DNA of 64,000 nucleotides from assembly GCA_000719105.1 (NCBI GenBank), contig JODX01000001.1, positions 822,693 through 886,692 on the forward strand, read 5' to 3'. The notes under the pieces are model-generated. The model was not told where the DNA came from. It did no database searches and saw only the letters and a program-made list of their open reading frames with translations. The position numbers and the translations under genes are program-made. Numbering within the stretch: position 1 is the first letter of the stretch; each line of letters opens with the position of its first letter. This document shows, in pieces, positions 1-10,458 of the stretch. The stretch comes from Streptomyces sclerotialus. GTDB taxonomy: Bacteria > Actinomycetota > Actinomycetes > Streptomycetales > Streptomycetaceae.

Positions 1-463
1 GGACGACAACACCGACGGCTACGTCAACGTCAACGAGACCACCGCGGCGGAGCTCCCCGACGGGCGCGTCTACTTCAACACCCGCAACGACTCGCCGTCC
101 CCCGGCAACCGCGCCGACGCGTACTCGGCGGACGGCGGCGAGAGCCTGGTGACGCCCTTCCGGCCGCAGGCGGGGCTGACCGGCCCCGTCGTCCAGGGCA
201 GCCTCCTCCAGCTCCGCGACCCGGACGTGCTGCTGTTCTCCGGTCCCGCGGACCCGGACGCCCGCGCGCTGATGACGATCCGCGCCAGCACCGACGACGG
301 CACCACCTGGCGGCCGGTGCACACGGTGGACGGGCTGCCCGCCGCGTACTCCGATCTCGTCCGCGTCGACGACGGCACCGTCGGCCTGCTCCACGAGACG
401 GGCGACTTCGGCCCGTACGAGAAGATCGTCTTCCGCCGGATCCCCGTGACCGCGCTCACCTGA
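1..463 (+). CDS. Sialidase-like (BNR repeat) protein, C-terminal part
   Basis: The reading frame is open from base 2 and ends in TGA at 461-463; the start lies before the window. About 153 residues are visible. They contain the beta-propeller pattern of exo-alpha-sialidase-type proteins: a YSADGGES segment, an Asp-box-like ASTDDGTTW segment, and a YSDLVRVDDGTVGLLHE strand typical of the last propeller blade. In family members (GH33) this blade completes the catalytic propeller that removes terminal sialic acids; many Streptomyces versions are secreted. The catalytic residues and any signal peptide are outside the window, so substrate cannot be judged. The next gene follows after 43 bp on the same strand but has an unrelated function. 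Confidence 0.75.
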   Translation, partial: DDNTDGYVNVNETTAAELPDGRVYFNTRNDSPSPGNRADAYSADGGESLVTPFRPQAGLTGPVVQGSLLQLRDPDVLLFSGPADPDARALMTIRASTDDGTTWRPVHTVDGLPAAYSDLVRVDDGTVGLLHETGDFGPYEKIVFRRIPVTALT

Positions 464-506
464 ACCGGACACCCGGCGCCACGGCCCGCGCACGTAGAGT
501 CGGCCC

Positions 507-1232
507 ATGACCTCTACTGAGACCAGCGACAGCAGCGCACAGCAGCCCGCCAAGGCCCCCGCCAAGGACCCCTGGGACCTGCCCGACGTGTCCGGGCTCG
601 TCGTCGGCGTGCTCGGTGGCACCGGGCCGCAGGGCAAGGGCCTCGCGTACCGGCTCGCCCGGGCCGGCCAGAAGGTGATCATCGGCTCCCGGGCCGCCGA
701 GCGGGCCGAGGCCGCCGCCGAGGAGCTCGGGCACGGCGTCGAGGGCGCCGACAACGCCGAGACCGCGCGCCGCAGCGACATCGTGATCGTGGCGGTGCCG
801 TGGGAGGGGCACGGGAAGACCCTGGAGTCCCTGCGCGAGGAGCTGGCGGGCAAGCTCGTCGTCGACTGCGTCAACCCGCTCGGCTTCGACAAGAAGGGCG
901 CCTACGCGCTGAAGCCCGAGGAGGGCAGCGCCGCCGAGCAGGCCGCCGCACTGCTGCCGGACTCCCGGGTCACGGCCGCCTTCCACCACCTCTCCGCCGT
1001 CCTCCTCCAGGACCCGGAGACCGACGAGATCGACACCGATGTGATGGTCCTCGGCGAGGTCCGCGCCGACGTGGAGATCGTCCAGGCGCTGGCCGGCCGC
1101 ATCCCCGGCATGCGCGGCATCTTCGCCGGCCGGCTGCGCAACGCCCACCAGGTCGAGGCCCTGGTCGCCAACCTGATCTCGGTGAACCGGCGGTACAAGG
1201 CCCACGCGGGGCTGCGGCTCACCGACGTGTGA
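507..1232 (+). CDS. npdG: NADPH-dependent F420 reductase (F420H2:NADP oxidoreductase)
   Basis: A 241-residue cytosolic protein matching the NpdG/Fno family, which moves hydride between coenzyme F420 and NADP. After a polar, Ala/Pro-rich tail of about 28 residues comes the dinucleotide-binding start VVGVLGGTGPQGKGLAYRLA, then the IIGSRAAERA loop that fits the 2'-phosphate of NADP. Later family features are VAVPWEGH, DCVNPLGF and the AFHHLSAVLL segment near the F420 site. The ribosome site before the ATG is weak. The gene probably supplies reduced F420 to F420-dependent reductases elsewhere in the genome, since no F420-using enzyme is adjacent. Confidence 0.9.
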   Translation: MTSTETSDSSAQQPAKAPAKDPWDLPDVSGLVVGVLGGTGPQGKGLAYRLARAGQKVIIGSRAAERAEAAAEELGHGVEGADNAETARRSDIVIVAVPWEGHGKTLESLREELAGKLVVDCVNPLGFDKKGAYALKPEEGSAAEQAAALLPDSRVTAAFHHLSAVLLQDPETDEIDTDVMVLGEVRADVEIVQALAGRIPGMRGIFAGRLRNAHQVEALVANLISVNRRYKAHAGLRLTDV

Positions 1233-1336
1233 CCGGCCTGCACGGCGAACCGGGGCATGGGGGACACTGGAGGCCGTACCACTACGTCCGACCGTTGCGC
1301 CGCCCGTCGGGACGGCGTCGATAGGAGCCGACTCCC

Positions 1337-1522
1337 ATGCCCCGCCTCGCCCTGTACGCCCTCGCCGTCTGCCTGCTCTCCGTGGCCGCCGCCGTGGTCT
1401 CCTTCGTCCAGGGCAGCTGGCTCGGCGTCGTATGGGTGCTGCTGGCGGGCCTGTCGTCCAACATGACCTGGTACTACGTGCGCCAGGCGAAGACGCGCAA
1501 GGCCGGCGCCGCCCAGGGCTGA
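1337..1522 (+). CDS. Small two-helix membrane protein
   Basis: A 61-residue protein with two predicted membrane segments (about residues 3-23 and 27-47) and a basic C-terminal tail (RQAKTRKAG). A good AGGAG ribosome site at 1324-1328 lies 8 bases before the ATG, so the ORF is probably real. No recognised domain. It stands alone, 104 bp after the F420 reductase gene and tail-to-tail with the M50 protease gene. Function unknown. Confidence 0.6.
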   Translation: MPRLALYALAVCLLSVAAAVVSFVQGSWLGVVWVLLAGLSSNMTWYYVRQAKTRKAGAAQG

Positions 1523-1567
1523 AGCGGGCCGGGGAGGCCCGGTCCGGGGAGGCCGGGTCCGGGGAGG

Positions 1568-2365
1568 CTAGAGGCCCATGCAGAGGCCGCTGTCCTCCTG
1601 CCAGAAGCGATAGAGGTTCTGGCCGCAGTAGCTCTCCAGCTCGCCGACGCCGAGACCGCGCAGGATCGCGTCGACCGCGTCGAAGAACACGGCGTTCACC
1701 GACGGGATCCACAGCACCGCGAACACCAGCAGCAGCCCGAACGGGGCCAGCGGCTCCAGCTGACGGCGCGCGTTGTACGACAGCCAGGGCTCGATCACCC
1801 CGTAGCCGTCCAGGCCCGGCACCGGCAGGAAGTTCAGGATCGCGGCCGTGACCTGGAGCAGCGCCAGGAACGCCAGCGCGAACCGGAAGCCCATCGGGAC
1901 GCCGTCCAGCGCGCCCAGCCAGAAGGGCGCCGTGCAGACGACGGCGAAGAGCACGTTGGTCAGCGGGCCCGCCGCCGAGATCAGGCTGTGCCTCCAGCGG
2001 CCCCGGATCCGGCCGCGCTCGATGAATACCGCGCCGCCCGGCAGACCGATCCCGCCCATGATCACGAAGATGACGGGGAGGACGATGCTCAGCAGCGCGT
2101 GCGTGTACTTGAGCGGGTTGAGCGTCAGATAGCCCTTCGCGCCGATCGAGATGTCCCCGCTGTGCAGCGCGGTGCGCGCGTGCGCGTACTCGTGCAGGCA
2201 CAGGGAGACGATCCACGCGGACGTCACGAAAAGGAAGACGGCGACCCCGGGCTGCTCGGCGAAGCCGGTCCAGGTGGCCCAGCCCGTGACCGCCATGACG
2301 GCGACGATGCCGATGAAGACCGGGCTGATCCTCCGGTCGCTCCGGCGGGACATGGCGGTCGTCAT
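1568..2365 (-). CDS. Membrane-embedded M50 (site-2 protease type) zinc metalloprotease
   Basis: A 265-residue polytopic membrane protein. Residues 58-62 are HEYAH, the HExxH zinc motif inside a membrane helix, and a later NFLPVPGLDGYG segment supplies the third ligand (PxLDG) of the S2P/SpoIVFB family. The frame runs further upstream, but the ATG at 2365 has an AGGAG site 7 bases before it, and residues before it are low-complexity. Members of this family cut membrane proteins such as anti-sigma factors, or are uncharacterised; no substrate gene is adjacent. It is divergent from the SARP gene, and the two share a 215-bp promoter region. Confidence 0.85.
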   Translation of the reverse strand: MTTAMSRRSDRRISPVFIGIVAVMAVTGWATWTGFAEQPGVAVFLFVTSAWIVSLCLHEYAHARTALHSGDISIGAKGYLTLNPLKYTHALLSIVLPVIFVIMGGIGLPGGAVFIERGRIRGRWRHSLISAAGPLTNVLFAVVCTAPFWLGALDGVPMGFRFALAFLALLQVTAAILNFLPVPGLDGYGVIEPWLSYNARRQLEPLAPFGLLLVFAVLWIPSVNAVFFDAVDAILRGLGVGELESYCGQNLYRFWQEDSGLCMGL

Positions 2366-2391
2366 GGGATGGCTCCTGGTGTGGGGTGCGG

Positions 2392-2418
2392 GCTGTGCGC
2401 TGTGCGCTGTGCTTGTGC
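2392..2418. repeat. 7-bp tandem repeat in divergent promoter region
   Basis: GCTGTGC occurs three times head to tail from 2392 to 2412, followed by a degenerate fourth unit. It lies 27 bp upstream of the M50 protease start and within the shared promoter region with the SARP gene. It may be a regulator site or simple slippage; nothing in the sequence decides. Confidence 0.4.
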
Positions 2419-2580
2419 GGGTCGACCGTACCGGTGGTGTGGGGGGAACGTCCGGCGGAGGGGCGCCGGTTCCTGCCCGCCGGCCGGACCCTGTTCCCGG
2501 ACTCGTCCGGACTCGCCCGGATCCCCGCGGGGCCCGCGGGTCCGAAACCCGGAAGCGGCGCGGGCGGTCCCCCGGGGACA

Positions 2581-5500
2581 ATGGGTTCCGTGCGTTACCG
2601 CGTCCTCGGCACCACCCAGGCAATCCGTCCCGACGGCACCCCCGTACCCGTCGGCGGGGCGCGGCTGCGTGCCCTGCTGACCGTGCTCGCGCTGCGGGCG
2701 GGACGTACGGTGCCCCCGGCCGTACTGGTCGACGAGGTGTGGGACGGCGATCCGCCGGCCGACGCGCCCGGTGCGGTGCAGGCGCTGGTCGGGAGATTGC
2801 GCCGGGCCGTCGGGCCGGACGCGGTCGTCTCGGCCGAGGGGGGCTACCGGCTCGCCGCGAGCCCCGACGACGTGGATCTGCACCGCTTCGAGCGGCTCGC
2901 CGGGGAGGGGCTGCGCGCGCTGGCCGACGGCGACCCGGCGAAGGCGGCCGCCGTCCTCGACGACGCGCTCGTCCTCTGGCGCGGACCGGCCCTGGCCGAC
3001 CTCCCCGACCGCACGGCCGAGGCCACCCGCTTGGAGACCCGCCGCCTGGACGTCCGCCGTGCCCGCCTCACCGCGGCCCTCGCCCTCGGCGCGGCCGAGC
3101 AGTCCCTCCCCGAGCTCACCGCCCTCTGCGACACCCACCCCCTCGACGAGCCCCTCCAGGCCCTGCGCCTGCGCGCCCTGCGCGACACGGGCCGCCCGGC
3201 GGAGGCGCTGGCCGCCTACGCGGACGTACGGCGACTGCTGGCCGACCGGCTCGGGACGGACCCGGGGCCGGAACTCGGTGGCCTGTACGAGGAGTTGCTG
3301 AACCCGGGGGAGGTGCCCGGCGCTGCGGGGGAGCGGGGCGGTGGCCGGGAGGGTGGCGCGTCCGGGGCCGCGCCCGCCGGGCGGCCCGGCGCCGGCCCCG
3401 TGCCACCGCCCGGTGCCGCGACGGAGCCGTCCCGCCCCGGCAACCTCCGAGCCCGGCTCACCTCCTTCGTCGGCCGGGACGCCGACATCGGGACCATCCG
3501 CGGGGATCTGGCGGCGGCCCGGCTCGTGACCCTGCTGGGGCCGGGCGGGGCCGGGAAGACGCGGCTGTCGCAGGAGGCGGGGGAGGCCGTGGCCGACGCG
3601 GTGCCCGACGGGGTGTGGCTGGCCGAGCTCGCGCCGGTCGACGACCCGGAGGACGTGCCCGAGGCCGTCCTCACCGCCCTCGGTGCCCGGGAGACCGTGC
3701 TGCGCGGCGCGGGCGCCGAGGAGATGCGGGCGGTCTCCGAGCGGCACGACGACCCCGTCAGCCGGCTCGTCGAGCACTGCGGCAGACGGCGCATGCTGAT
3801 CGTCCTCGACAACTGCGAGCACGTCGTGGAGGCCGCCGCCCGGCTCGCCGAGCAGCTGCTCCAGCGGTGCCCCGGGCTCACCATCCTCGCCACCAGCCGG
3901 GAACCCCTCGGCGTGCCGGGGGAGCTGCTGCGGCCCGTGGAGCCGCTGGCGGAGCCGTACGCGCTGCGGCTGCTCGGTGACCGCGGGGCCGCCGCCCGGC
4001 CCGGCTTCACCGTCGCGGACGACCCCGAGGCGGCCGACGAGATATGCCGGCGGCTCGACGGGCTCCCGCTCGCCATCGAGCTGGCGGCCGCCCGGCTGCG
4101 CATGATGACGCTCCGTCAGATCGCGGACCGGCTCGACGACCGGTTCCGGCTGCTCACCGGCGGCAGCCGGACCGTACTGCCCCGTCAGCAGACCCTGCGC
4201 GCCGTCGTCGACTGGTCCTGGAACCTCCTCGACGAGGACGAGCGGGACGTGCTGCGGCGGCTCTCCGTCTTCTCCGGCGGCTGCGACCTCGCCGCCGCCG
4301 AGGCCGTCTGCGGGCCGGCCGCCCTGGACGCACTGGGGTCGCTCGTCGACAAGTCCCTGGTCGTGGCCGCCCCCTCGGCCGACGGCGGGATGCGCTACCG
4401 GCTCCTGGAGACCGTCGCCGAGTACGCGCGCGAGCGGCTCGACGAGTCCGGCGCCCGTGCCGCCGCCGAGCGCGCCCACCTCACGTACTACCGCGAACTG
4501 GCCCGTACCACAGACCCGTTGCTGCGCGGCCCCCGCCAGCGCGAGGCCATCGCCCTGCTGGAGCTGGAGGACGACAACATCCGCACCGCCCTGCGGCACG
4601 CCGTCGAGGCGCGCGACGAGCAGGAGGCGCTCTGCCTGGTGCTGTCGCTGTGCTGGTACTGGACGATGCGCGACCTGCGCACCACGGCCCGCCAGTGGTC
4701 CACCGAGGTCCTGACGCTCGGCCCCGACCCCTTCGCAGGTCCCGCCCGCCCGGTTCCCGATCTCCGTGAACGCTGCACCGACAGCCCGCCGCCCATGCGC
4801 CCCGAGGTCCTCGACGAGGCCCGGCGCGGTGTGCACCTCGTCCACCTCGCCTGCATGGACATGGACCTGAAGGGCTGGGAGACCCCGCAGGCCAAGGAGA
4901 AGCTGCGCGTCATCGCCGGCACCTACCGGCCCGGCCAGCCGCAGACCTGCCGGCTCCCCGGCTTCCTGTGGTTCTACGCGGTGCTGCTCGGCGGCGACAT
5001 GGACCGCGTGCGCACGGTCGTCGACGAGACCGTCCGCAGCTGCCGCGAGCTCGGCTACACCTGGGAGCTGGGCCAGGCCCTGCACATGCGGGCCAATCTC
5101 CTCGCCAACCGCGGTGACTGGGCGGGTGACGCCACCCGGGACGCCGACGAGGCGCTGGAGCTCTTCCTCGGCATCGACGACGCCTGGGGCGCGGCCGAGG
5201 CGCTCTCCGCGCGGGGGGAGGCGAAGGAACGCAAGGGCGAGTACGAGGGTGCCGCCGCGGACTACGAGCGGGCCATGGAGTTCGCCGAGCGGCTCGGTGC
5301 CCGCGCCCAGCTGGGCGTGCTGAAGGCCCGGCTGGGCAGCGCGCTCGTCGAGGGCGTGGACGCCGAGCGGGGCGAGCGGCTGCTGGCCGAGGTCGTGGCG
5401 GACAGCCACACCAACACCGAGGCCAGACCCGCCGCCCGGCTCTTCCTGGCGATCTGGCTGCTGCGCACCGGGCGGCTGGCGGCGGCGCGCGAACACATCC

Positions 5501-5931
5501 GGCTGATCAGGACGGACTTCGAGGCCGCCGACTTCGTGGTCTTCACGAGTTTCATCACCGCTGTGGAGGCCTGGCTGGAGGCGCTGGAGGGGCGCTTCAC
5601 CGAGTCCCTGGTCCTGCTGCGCCGGGCGATGGAGCAGGCCGGTGACCCGATCAGCCGGATGATCATGCCCCATATGGCCTCCAGCCACCTCACCGTGGCC
5701 GCCATCGCCGTCGCGGGCGTGGACGGCGGCACCCGCGCGCGGGACGCGGCCCGGCTCCTGGGCGCCGCCGACGCGCTGCTGCCGCCCGGCCACTTCCGCG
5801 GCCCGTCGGAGGCCGAGTGCCGGGCGCATGCCGAGTCCGCGGCGCGGGCGGTGCTGGACGGCACGGCGTACGAGGCGGCCTACGCCGAGGGCGCCGGCCT
5901 GTCGCTGGAGGAGGCCGGTGCCCTGATCTGA
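2581..5931 (+). CDS. AfsR/SARP-family regulator with NB-ARC ATPase and TPR-like domains
   Basis: A 1,116-residue regulator. Residues about 5-90 form an OmpR-like winged helix (RALLTVLALRAG... VDEVWDGDPP...), and about 95-240 the bacterial transcriptional activation domain; together these define a SARP. A Pro/Gly-rich linker follows. Then comes an NB-ARC-type NTPase with Walker A GPGGAGKT at 320-327 and the LIVLDNCEHV Walker B region. The last 600 residues are helical repeats of TPR type. Proteins of this layout switch on secondary metabolism or exporters when ATP-bound. The frame is open further upstream; ATG 2581 starts the conserved part, and GTG 2590 is an alternative. The neighbouring convergent ABC exporter has a SARP-like operator (7887-7949) and is the likely local target. 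Confidence 0.9.
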   Translation: MGSVRYRVLGTTQAIRPDGTPVPVGGARLRALLTVLALRAGRTVPPAVLVDEVWDGDPPADAPGAVQALVGRLRRAVGPDAVVSAEGGYRLAASPDDVDLHRFERLAGEGLRALADGDPAKAAAVLDDALVLWRGPALADLPDRTAEATRLETRRLDVRRARLTAALALGAAEQSLPELTALCDTHPLDEPLQALRLRALRDTGRPAEALAAYADVRRLLADRLGTDPGPELGGLYEELLNPGEVPGAAGERGGGREGGASGAAPAGRPGAGPVPPPGAATEPSRPGNLRARLTSFVGRDADIGTIRGDLAAARLVTLLGPGGAGKTRLSQEAGEAVADAVPDGVWLAELAPVDDPEDVPEAVLTALGARETVLRGAGAEEMRAVSERHDDPVSRLVEHCGRRRMLIVLDNCEHVVEAAARLAEQLLQRCPGLTILATSREPLGVPGELLRPVEPLAEPYALRLLGDRGAAARPGFTVADDPEAADEICRRLDGLPLAIELAAARLRMMTLRQIADRLDDRFRLLTGGSRTVLPRQQTLRAVVDWSWNLLDEDERDVLRRLSVFSGGCDLAAAEAVCGPAALDALGSLVDKSLVVAAPSADGGMRYRLLETVAEYARERLDESGARAAAERAHLTYYRELARTTDPLLRGPRQREAIALLELEDDNIRTALRHAVEARDEQEALCLVLSLCWYWTMRDLRTTARQWSTEVLTLGPDPFAGPARPVPDLRERCTDSPPPMRPEVLDEARRGVHLVHLACMDMDLKGWETPQAKEKLRVIAGTYRPGQPQTCRLPGFLWFYAVLLGGDMDRVRTVVDETVRSCRELGYTWELGQALHMRANLLANRGDWAGDATRDADEALELFLGIDDAWGAAEALSARGEAKERKGEYEGAAADYERAMEFAERLGARAQLGVLKARLGSALVEGVDAERGERLLAEVVADSHTNTEARPAARLFLAIWLLRTGRLAAAREHIRLIRTDFEAADFVVFTSFITAVEAWLEALEGRFTESLVLLRRAMEQAGDPISRMIMPHMASSHLTVAAIAVAGVDGGTRARDAARLLGAADALLPPGHFRGPSEAECRAHAESAARAVLDGTAYEAAYAEGAGLSLEEAGALI

Positions 5932-5935
5932 CGGC

Positions 5936-5958
5936 GGACCGTGTCCGGCGCACGGTCC
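5936..5958. terminator. Stem-loop between convergent SARP and exporter genes
   Basis: GGACCGTG (5936-5943) pairs with CACGGTCC (5951-5958) across a 7-base loop. It sits in the 35-bp gap between the two convergent stop codons and can serve both strands. There is no U tract, which is normal for Streptomyces terminators. Confidence 0.6.
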
Positions 5959-5966
5959 CGTGTACG

Positions 5967-6826
5967 TCAGCTCTTCGTCCGGTACTTGTGGATGGCCACG
6001 GGCGCCATCACCAGCGTGATCGCCACCGACCAGCCGACCGTCACCCACAGGTCGTGCGCGACCGGCCCGCCCGACATCAGTCCGCGCGCGGCGTCCGCCA
6101 GCGAGGACAGCGGGTTGTAGTCGGTGAAGTTCCGCAGCCAGCCGGGCATCGACTGGGTCGGCGCGAAGATCGACGAGCCGAACTGCAGCGGCATCAGCAC
6201 CAGGAAGCCCATCGCCTGAACGGACTGCGCATTCTTCAGGGTCACACCCAGCGTGAGGAAGATCCACATCACGGACGAGCCGAACACGACGGCCAGCCCC
6301 ACGGACCCCAGCAGCCCGGTCCAGCTGGTGATGTCGAACCCCACGAGAACACCGACGACCAGCAGGATCGCCGTGGCGACCAGCATCCGCAGCAGCTCGA
6401 CCACGACCTTGGCGAGCAGCACCGAGGACCGGCCGATGGGCAGCGACCGGAAGCGGTCCATGATGCCCTTCTGGAAGTCCTCGTTGAAGCCGGTGCCGAC
6501 GGCCATCGCGATGTTCATGCCCATCATCGCCATCAGGCCCGGCACGACGTACTGCACGTACGCGTCCTGCCCGCCGCCGAGCGCCTGCCCGATGGAGCCG
6601 CCGAAGACGTAGACGAACAGCAGGGTGAAGACGATCGGCATGAGGACCGCGTCGAACATCGACTCCGGGTCCTGCCGGATCCACAGCAGATTGCGGCGGA
6701 CCAGCGCGCCGGTGTGGCGGGCGTGGGCGCGCAGCCCGATCCGGCCGTCGGCGGTGCCCTGGAGGGGCGGTGCGGTGGTGCCCGTGCCGCTGCCGGGTTT
6801 CTCGATGACGGTGTTGGTCGTGGTGC

Positions 6827-6830
<4 letters not shown>
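5967..6830 (-). CDS. ABC-2 type exporter permease (DrrB-like)
   Basis: A 287-residue membrane protein with a cytosolic N-terminal stretch and about six membrane segments. It contains the family block LMAMMGMNIAMAVGTGFNEDFQKGIMDRFRSLPIGR, typical of DrrB-type permeases of daunorubicin-like exporters. Its ATG overlaps the stop of the ATPase gene as ATGA (6827-6830), so translation is coupled and the two form one transporter. Substrate unknown; family members export drugs, antibiotics or lipids. Confidence 0.92.
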
Positions 6831-7864
<1,034 letters not shown>

Positions 7865-7871
7865 GAGGACG

Positions 7872-7949
7872 ACGGTGTCAGGGGGCACCGACAAAGCGCC
7901 TACAGTTCGCCGACATTCCAGCCGACAGGTCACCGACATATCGGCGACA
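7872..7949 (-). promoter_or_regulatory. SARP-type operator and putative leaderless promoter of the ABC exporter
   Basis: Read on the minus strand, six heptamers of form TGTCGGY (one TGTCGCC, one TGTAGGC) lie at forward positions 7943-7949, 7932-7938, 7921-7927, 7909-7915, 7898-7904 and 7887-7893. Start-to-start spacing is 11, 11, 12, 11 and 11 bp, so they lie on one face of the helix. A TAnnnT-like hexamer (CACCGT, 7872-7877) follows the last repeat after 9 bp and precedes the ATG by 7 bases. Tandem heptamers at 11-bp period about 8 bp before the -10 are the known layout of SARP operators. The heptamer sequence differs from the TCGAG type known for ActII-ORF4 and DnrI. Confidence 0.7.
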
Positions 7950-8029
7950 CTCGCGGCAAAGGCGAAGCAGCCCGCCGACCGGGGCGGGTCGACGGGCTGC
8001 TGTGGTGCCGGTGCCGGTGCGGCGCCGGC

Positions 8030-8953
8030 TCAGTGCACGGAGTGCTCCTCCAGCGGGAACGCCCCGCCGACGACGTCCTCGGCGAAGGACCGGGCCGCGC
8101 CGGTCATGACCTCACGGAGGTCCGCGTACTGCTTGACGAACTTCGGTACGCGGCCGGAGGTCAGCCCCAGCATGTCCGTCCAGACGAGGACCTGGGCGTC
8201 CGTGTCGGGACCTGCGCCGATGCCGACCGTGGGGATGTGCAGCGTGCGCGTCACCTCGGCGGCGAGCTCCGCCGGGACCAGCTCGAGGACGACCGCGAAC
8301 GCGCCCGCGTCCTGGACCGCCTTCGCGTCCCGCAGCAGCTGCTGCGCCGCCTCCTCGCCGCGGCCCTGCACGCGGTACCCCATCGCGTTGACCGACTGCG
8401 GGGTGAGGCCGATGTGGGCCATCACCGGTATGCCGGACTCCACGAGCAGCTGGATCTGCCCGTGGGAGCGCTCGCCGCCCTCCAGCTTCACCGCGCCCGC
8501 CCCGGCCTCCTTGATGAGGCGCGTCGCCGAGCGCAGCGCCTGGACGGGGCCCTCCTGGTACGAGCCGAAGGGCAGGTCGGCGACGATCAGGGCGCGCTTC
8601 GTGCCCCGTACGACCGCGGCCGACAGCATGGTCATCTCGTCGAGGGTGACGGGTACGGTCGTCTCGTACCCCAGGTGGCAGTTGCCCGCCGAGTCGCCGA
8701 CGAGCAGGACCGGGATGCCGGCCTCGTCGAAGACGGACGCGGTCATCGCGTCGTACGCGGTGAGCATGGGCCACTTCTCGCCGCGCTCCTTGGCGGCGGC
8801 GATGTCGCGGACGGTGACACGGCGGTTGCTCTTACCGCCGTACAGCGCCTTGCCGCCGCCGGCGGACTGCAGCGCGGACGGGGCGGACTGCGCGGGCTGG
8901 GTGGACTGCGAGGGCTGTTCTGCCTGCTTCTGGGCAGCCGGAAGCTGCGTCAT
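8030..8953 (-). CDS. panB: 3-methyl-2-oxobutanoate hydroxymethyltransferase
   Basis: A 307-residue protein of the PanB family, which makes ketopantoate from alpha-ketoisovalerate and methylene-tetrahydrofolate in pantothenate synthesis. Visible family blocks are [29 protein letters not shown] (metal and substrate binding), VKLEGG with its active-site glutamate, [21 protein letters not shown] [11 protein letters not shown], and [16 protein letters not shown] Gln/Ser/Ala-rich N-terminal tail of about 35 residues precedes the fold, common in Streptomyces. The ATG at 8953 has AAGGAG 8 bases upstream, better than the in-frame start further out. No other pantothenate gene is adjacent. Confidence 0.95.
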   Translation of the reverse strand: MTQLPAAQKQAEQPSQSTQPAQSAPSALQSAGGGKALYGGKSNRRVTVRDIAAAKERGEKWPMLTAYDAMTASVFDEAGIPVLLVGDSAGNCHLGYETTVPVTLDEMTMLSAAVVRGTKRALIVADLPFGSYQEGPVQALRSATRLIKEAGAGAVKLEGGERSHGQIQLLVESGIPVMAHIGLTPQSVNAMGYRVQGRGEEAAQQLLRDAKAVQDAGAFAVVLELVPAELAAEVTRTLHIPTVGIGAGPDTDAQVLVWTDMLGLTSGRVPKFVKQYADLREVMTGAARSFAEDVVGGAFPLEEHSVH

Positions 8954-9425
8954 CGCAACGGCTCCTTCTGTCATCTCGAGGCGCCCTGACGGCGTCCCCG
9001 GACCGCCTCCATGGTGGCACTTCGTCCCACGCGCGACCAGACCGGGGGGAAGGGACATGAGTCACGGGGGACTGCCCGAACGTGTTGCCGACACGCTCGG
9101 GAAGAGGGCCGCGGCCGCCTTCGCCGGCGCCCCGTCGTCCGCCTGCCGCACGTGGCGTCGCACACGTTGTGAAGCGGCGTCACAAACCGGACGACGTGCG
9201 CGTTCGCACCGTTTCCCGCCACGCGCCCGGACTCGGCGCGCGGTCGCGATGTTCTCGTTTCGTCACAGAGCACGCGCTCCCGCCGCCGGTCCGGAACTTC
9301 GCACGCCGGATTGTTCGTCCTCGTGCGAGTACGGCCGTCACGGGACGGCGGATACGACGGCGATCATCCCCTAGGGTCTTGTGGCGCGGGGCATGATGTG
9401 CACGGCAGGTTGTGAGGCGACAGGT
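8954..9425. other. 472-bp divergent intergenic region, no gene seen
   Basis: This holds the promoters of panB (minus) and the EEP-family gene (plus). Reading frames here lack ribosome sites and family-like protein sequence. I see no repeat or RNA structure that stands out. Confidence 0.5.
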
Positions 9426-10457
9426 ATGGCGCAGGCGTACGTGACGGAGACGGGCAGCGGCGGCGCGGGGACGGGCCGTGAGGAATCCCGGCTGCGGCGC
9501 GTGCTGGGCCGGTGGCGCCGCGATCCCCGGATCTGGCGCCGCGGTCTCCTGGTCGCCGCCCTCGCGATCGCCCTCGCGCTGGTCATGGCGCTGCACGCGG
9601 AGATCCCCAACCGGTACGGCAACCTGGGCAGCCTCACGGAGACGTTCCTGCCCTGGCTGGGCCTCCTCATCCCACTGCTGCTGGCCCTCGCGCTGATCCG
9701 GAGGTCCGCGACCGCCCTGATCGCCGTGGTGCTGCCCACGGCCGTCTGGCTGAATCTGTTCGGCGGACTGCTCACCGACCGGACGGGCGCCGGCGGCGAC
9801 CTGACCGTCGTCACCCACAACGTCAACGCGGACAACGCCGACCCGTCCGGCACGGCCCGTGAGGTGGCCGCGTCCGGCGCGGACGTGGTGGCGCTGGAGG
9901 AGCTGACGGAGACGGCGGCGCCGGTGTACGAGAAGGCGCTCGAGTCGGCGTACAAGTACCACGAGGTCGTCGGCACCGTCGGGCTGTGGAGCAAGTACCC
10001 GCTGAGCGGCACCGAGGCCGTCGACATCGAGCTGGGCTGGAAGCGCGCCATGCGCTCGACGGTGACGGCGCCCGGCGGGGAGGTCGCCGTGTACGTCGCC
10101 CACCTGCCCTCGGTGCGCGTGAAGCTGGAGGCCGGGTTCACCGCGCGGCAGCGGGACAAGAGCGCGGACGCCCTGGGCGAGGCCATCGCGGACGAGCCGA
10201 TCGACAAGGTGATCCTGCTCGGTGACCTCAACGGCACCATGAACGACCGCTCCCTCAACGCCGTCACCGCGCAGATGCGCTCCACCCAGGGCGCGGCGGG
10301 CAGCGGCTTCGGCTTCAGCTGGCCGGCGTCCTTCCCGATGGCCCGGATCGACCAGATCATGGTCAGGGGTGTGGAGCCGGCCGCCTCCTGGACGCTGCCG
10401 GAGACGGGCAGCGACCACCTGCCGGTGGCGGCACGGGTGCAGCTCGACGGGTCGTGA
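9426..10457 (+). CDS. Membrane-anchored endonuclease/exonuclease/phosphatase (EEP) family protein
   Basis: A 343-residue protein. Three membrane segments (about residues 38-60, 75-95, 97-118) are followed by an extracellular EEP domain. Its fold motifs are present: VVTHNVNADN (metal-binding Asn), VVALEELTE (metal Glu), VYVAHLPSVR, LLGDLNGTMND and the final GSDHLPVAARV (catalytic Asp-His). This family includes exported phosphodiesterases and nucleases; the substrate cannot be inferred. The frame is open upstream to 9381, but ATG 9426 precedes the hydrophilic N-terminus. A 15-bp tandem repeat begins at its stop codon. Confidence 0.85.
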   Translation: MAQAYVTETGSGGAGTGREESRLRRVLGRWRRDPRIWRRGLLVAALAIALALVMALHAEIPNRYGNLGSLTETFLPWLGLLIPLLLALALIRRSATALIAVVLPTAVWLNLFGGLLTDRTGAGGDLTVVTHNVNADNADPSGTAREVAASGADVVALEELTETAAPVYEKALESAYKYHEVVGTVGLWSKYPLSGTEAVDIELGWKRAMRSTVTAPGGEVAVYVAHLPSVRVKLEAGFTARQRDKSADALGEAIADEPIDKVILLGDLNGTMNDRSLNAVTAQMRSTQGAAGSGFGFSWPASFPMARIDQIMVRGVEPAASWTLPETGSDHLPVAARVQLDGS

Positions 10458-10458
10458 G

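Noticed and set aside
2392..2418. SARP heptamer array upstream of the SARP gene itself
   Set aside because: The repeat there is GCTGTGC at 7-bp period, not spaced heptamers at 11 bp, so it does not support autoregulation by the same motif.
2362..6684. 1,440-codon minus-strand frame spanning the SARP gene and the exporter
   Set aside because: It crosses two real genes in non-coding frames. Its protein is Gly/Arg/Pro-rich filler without domains.
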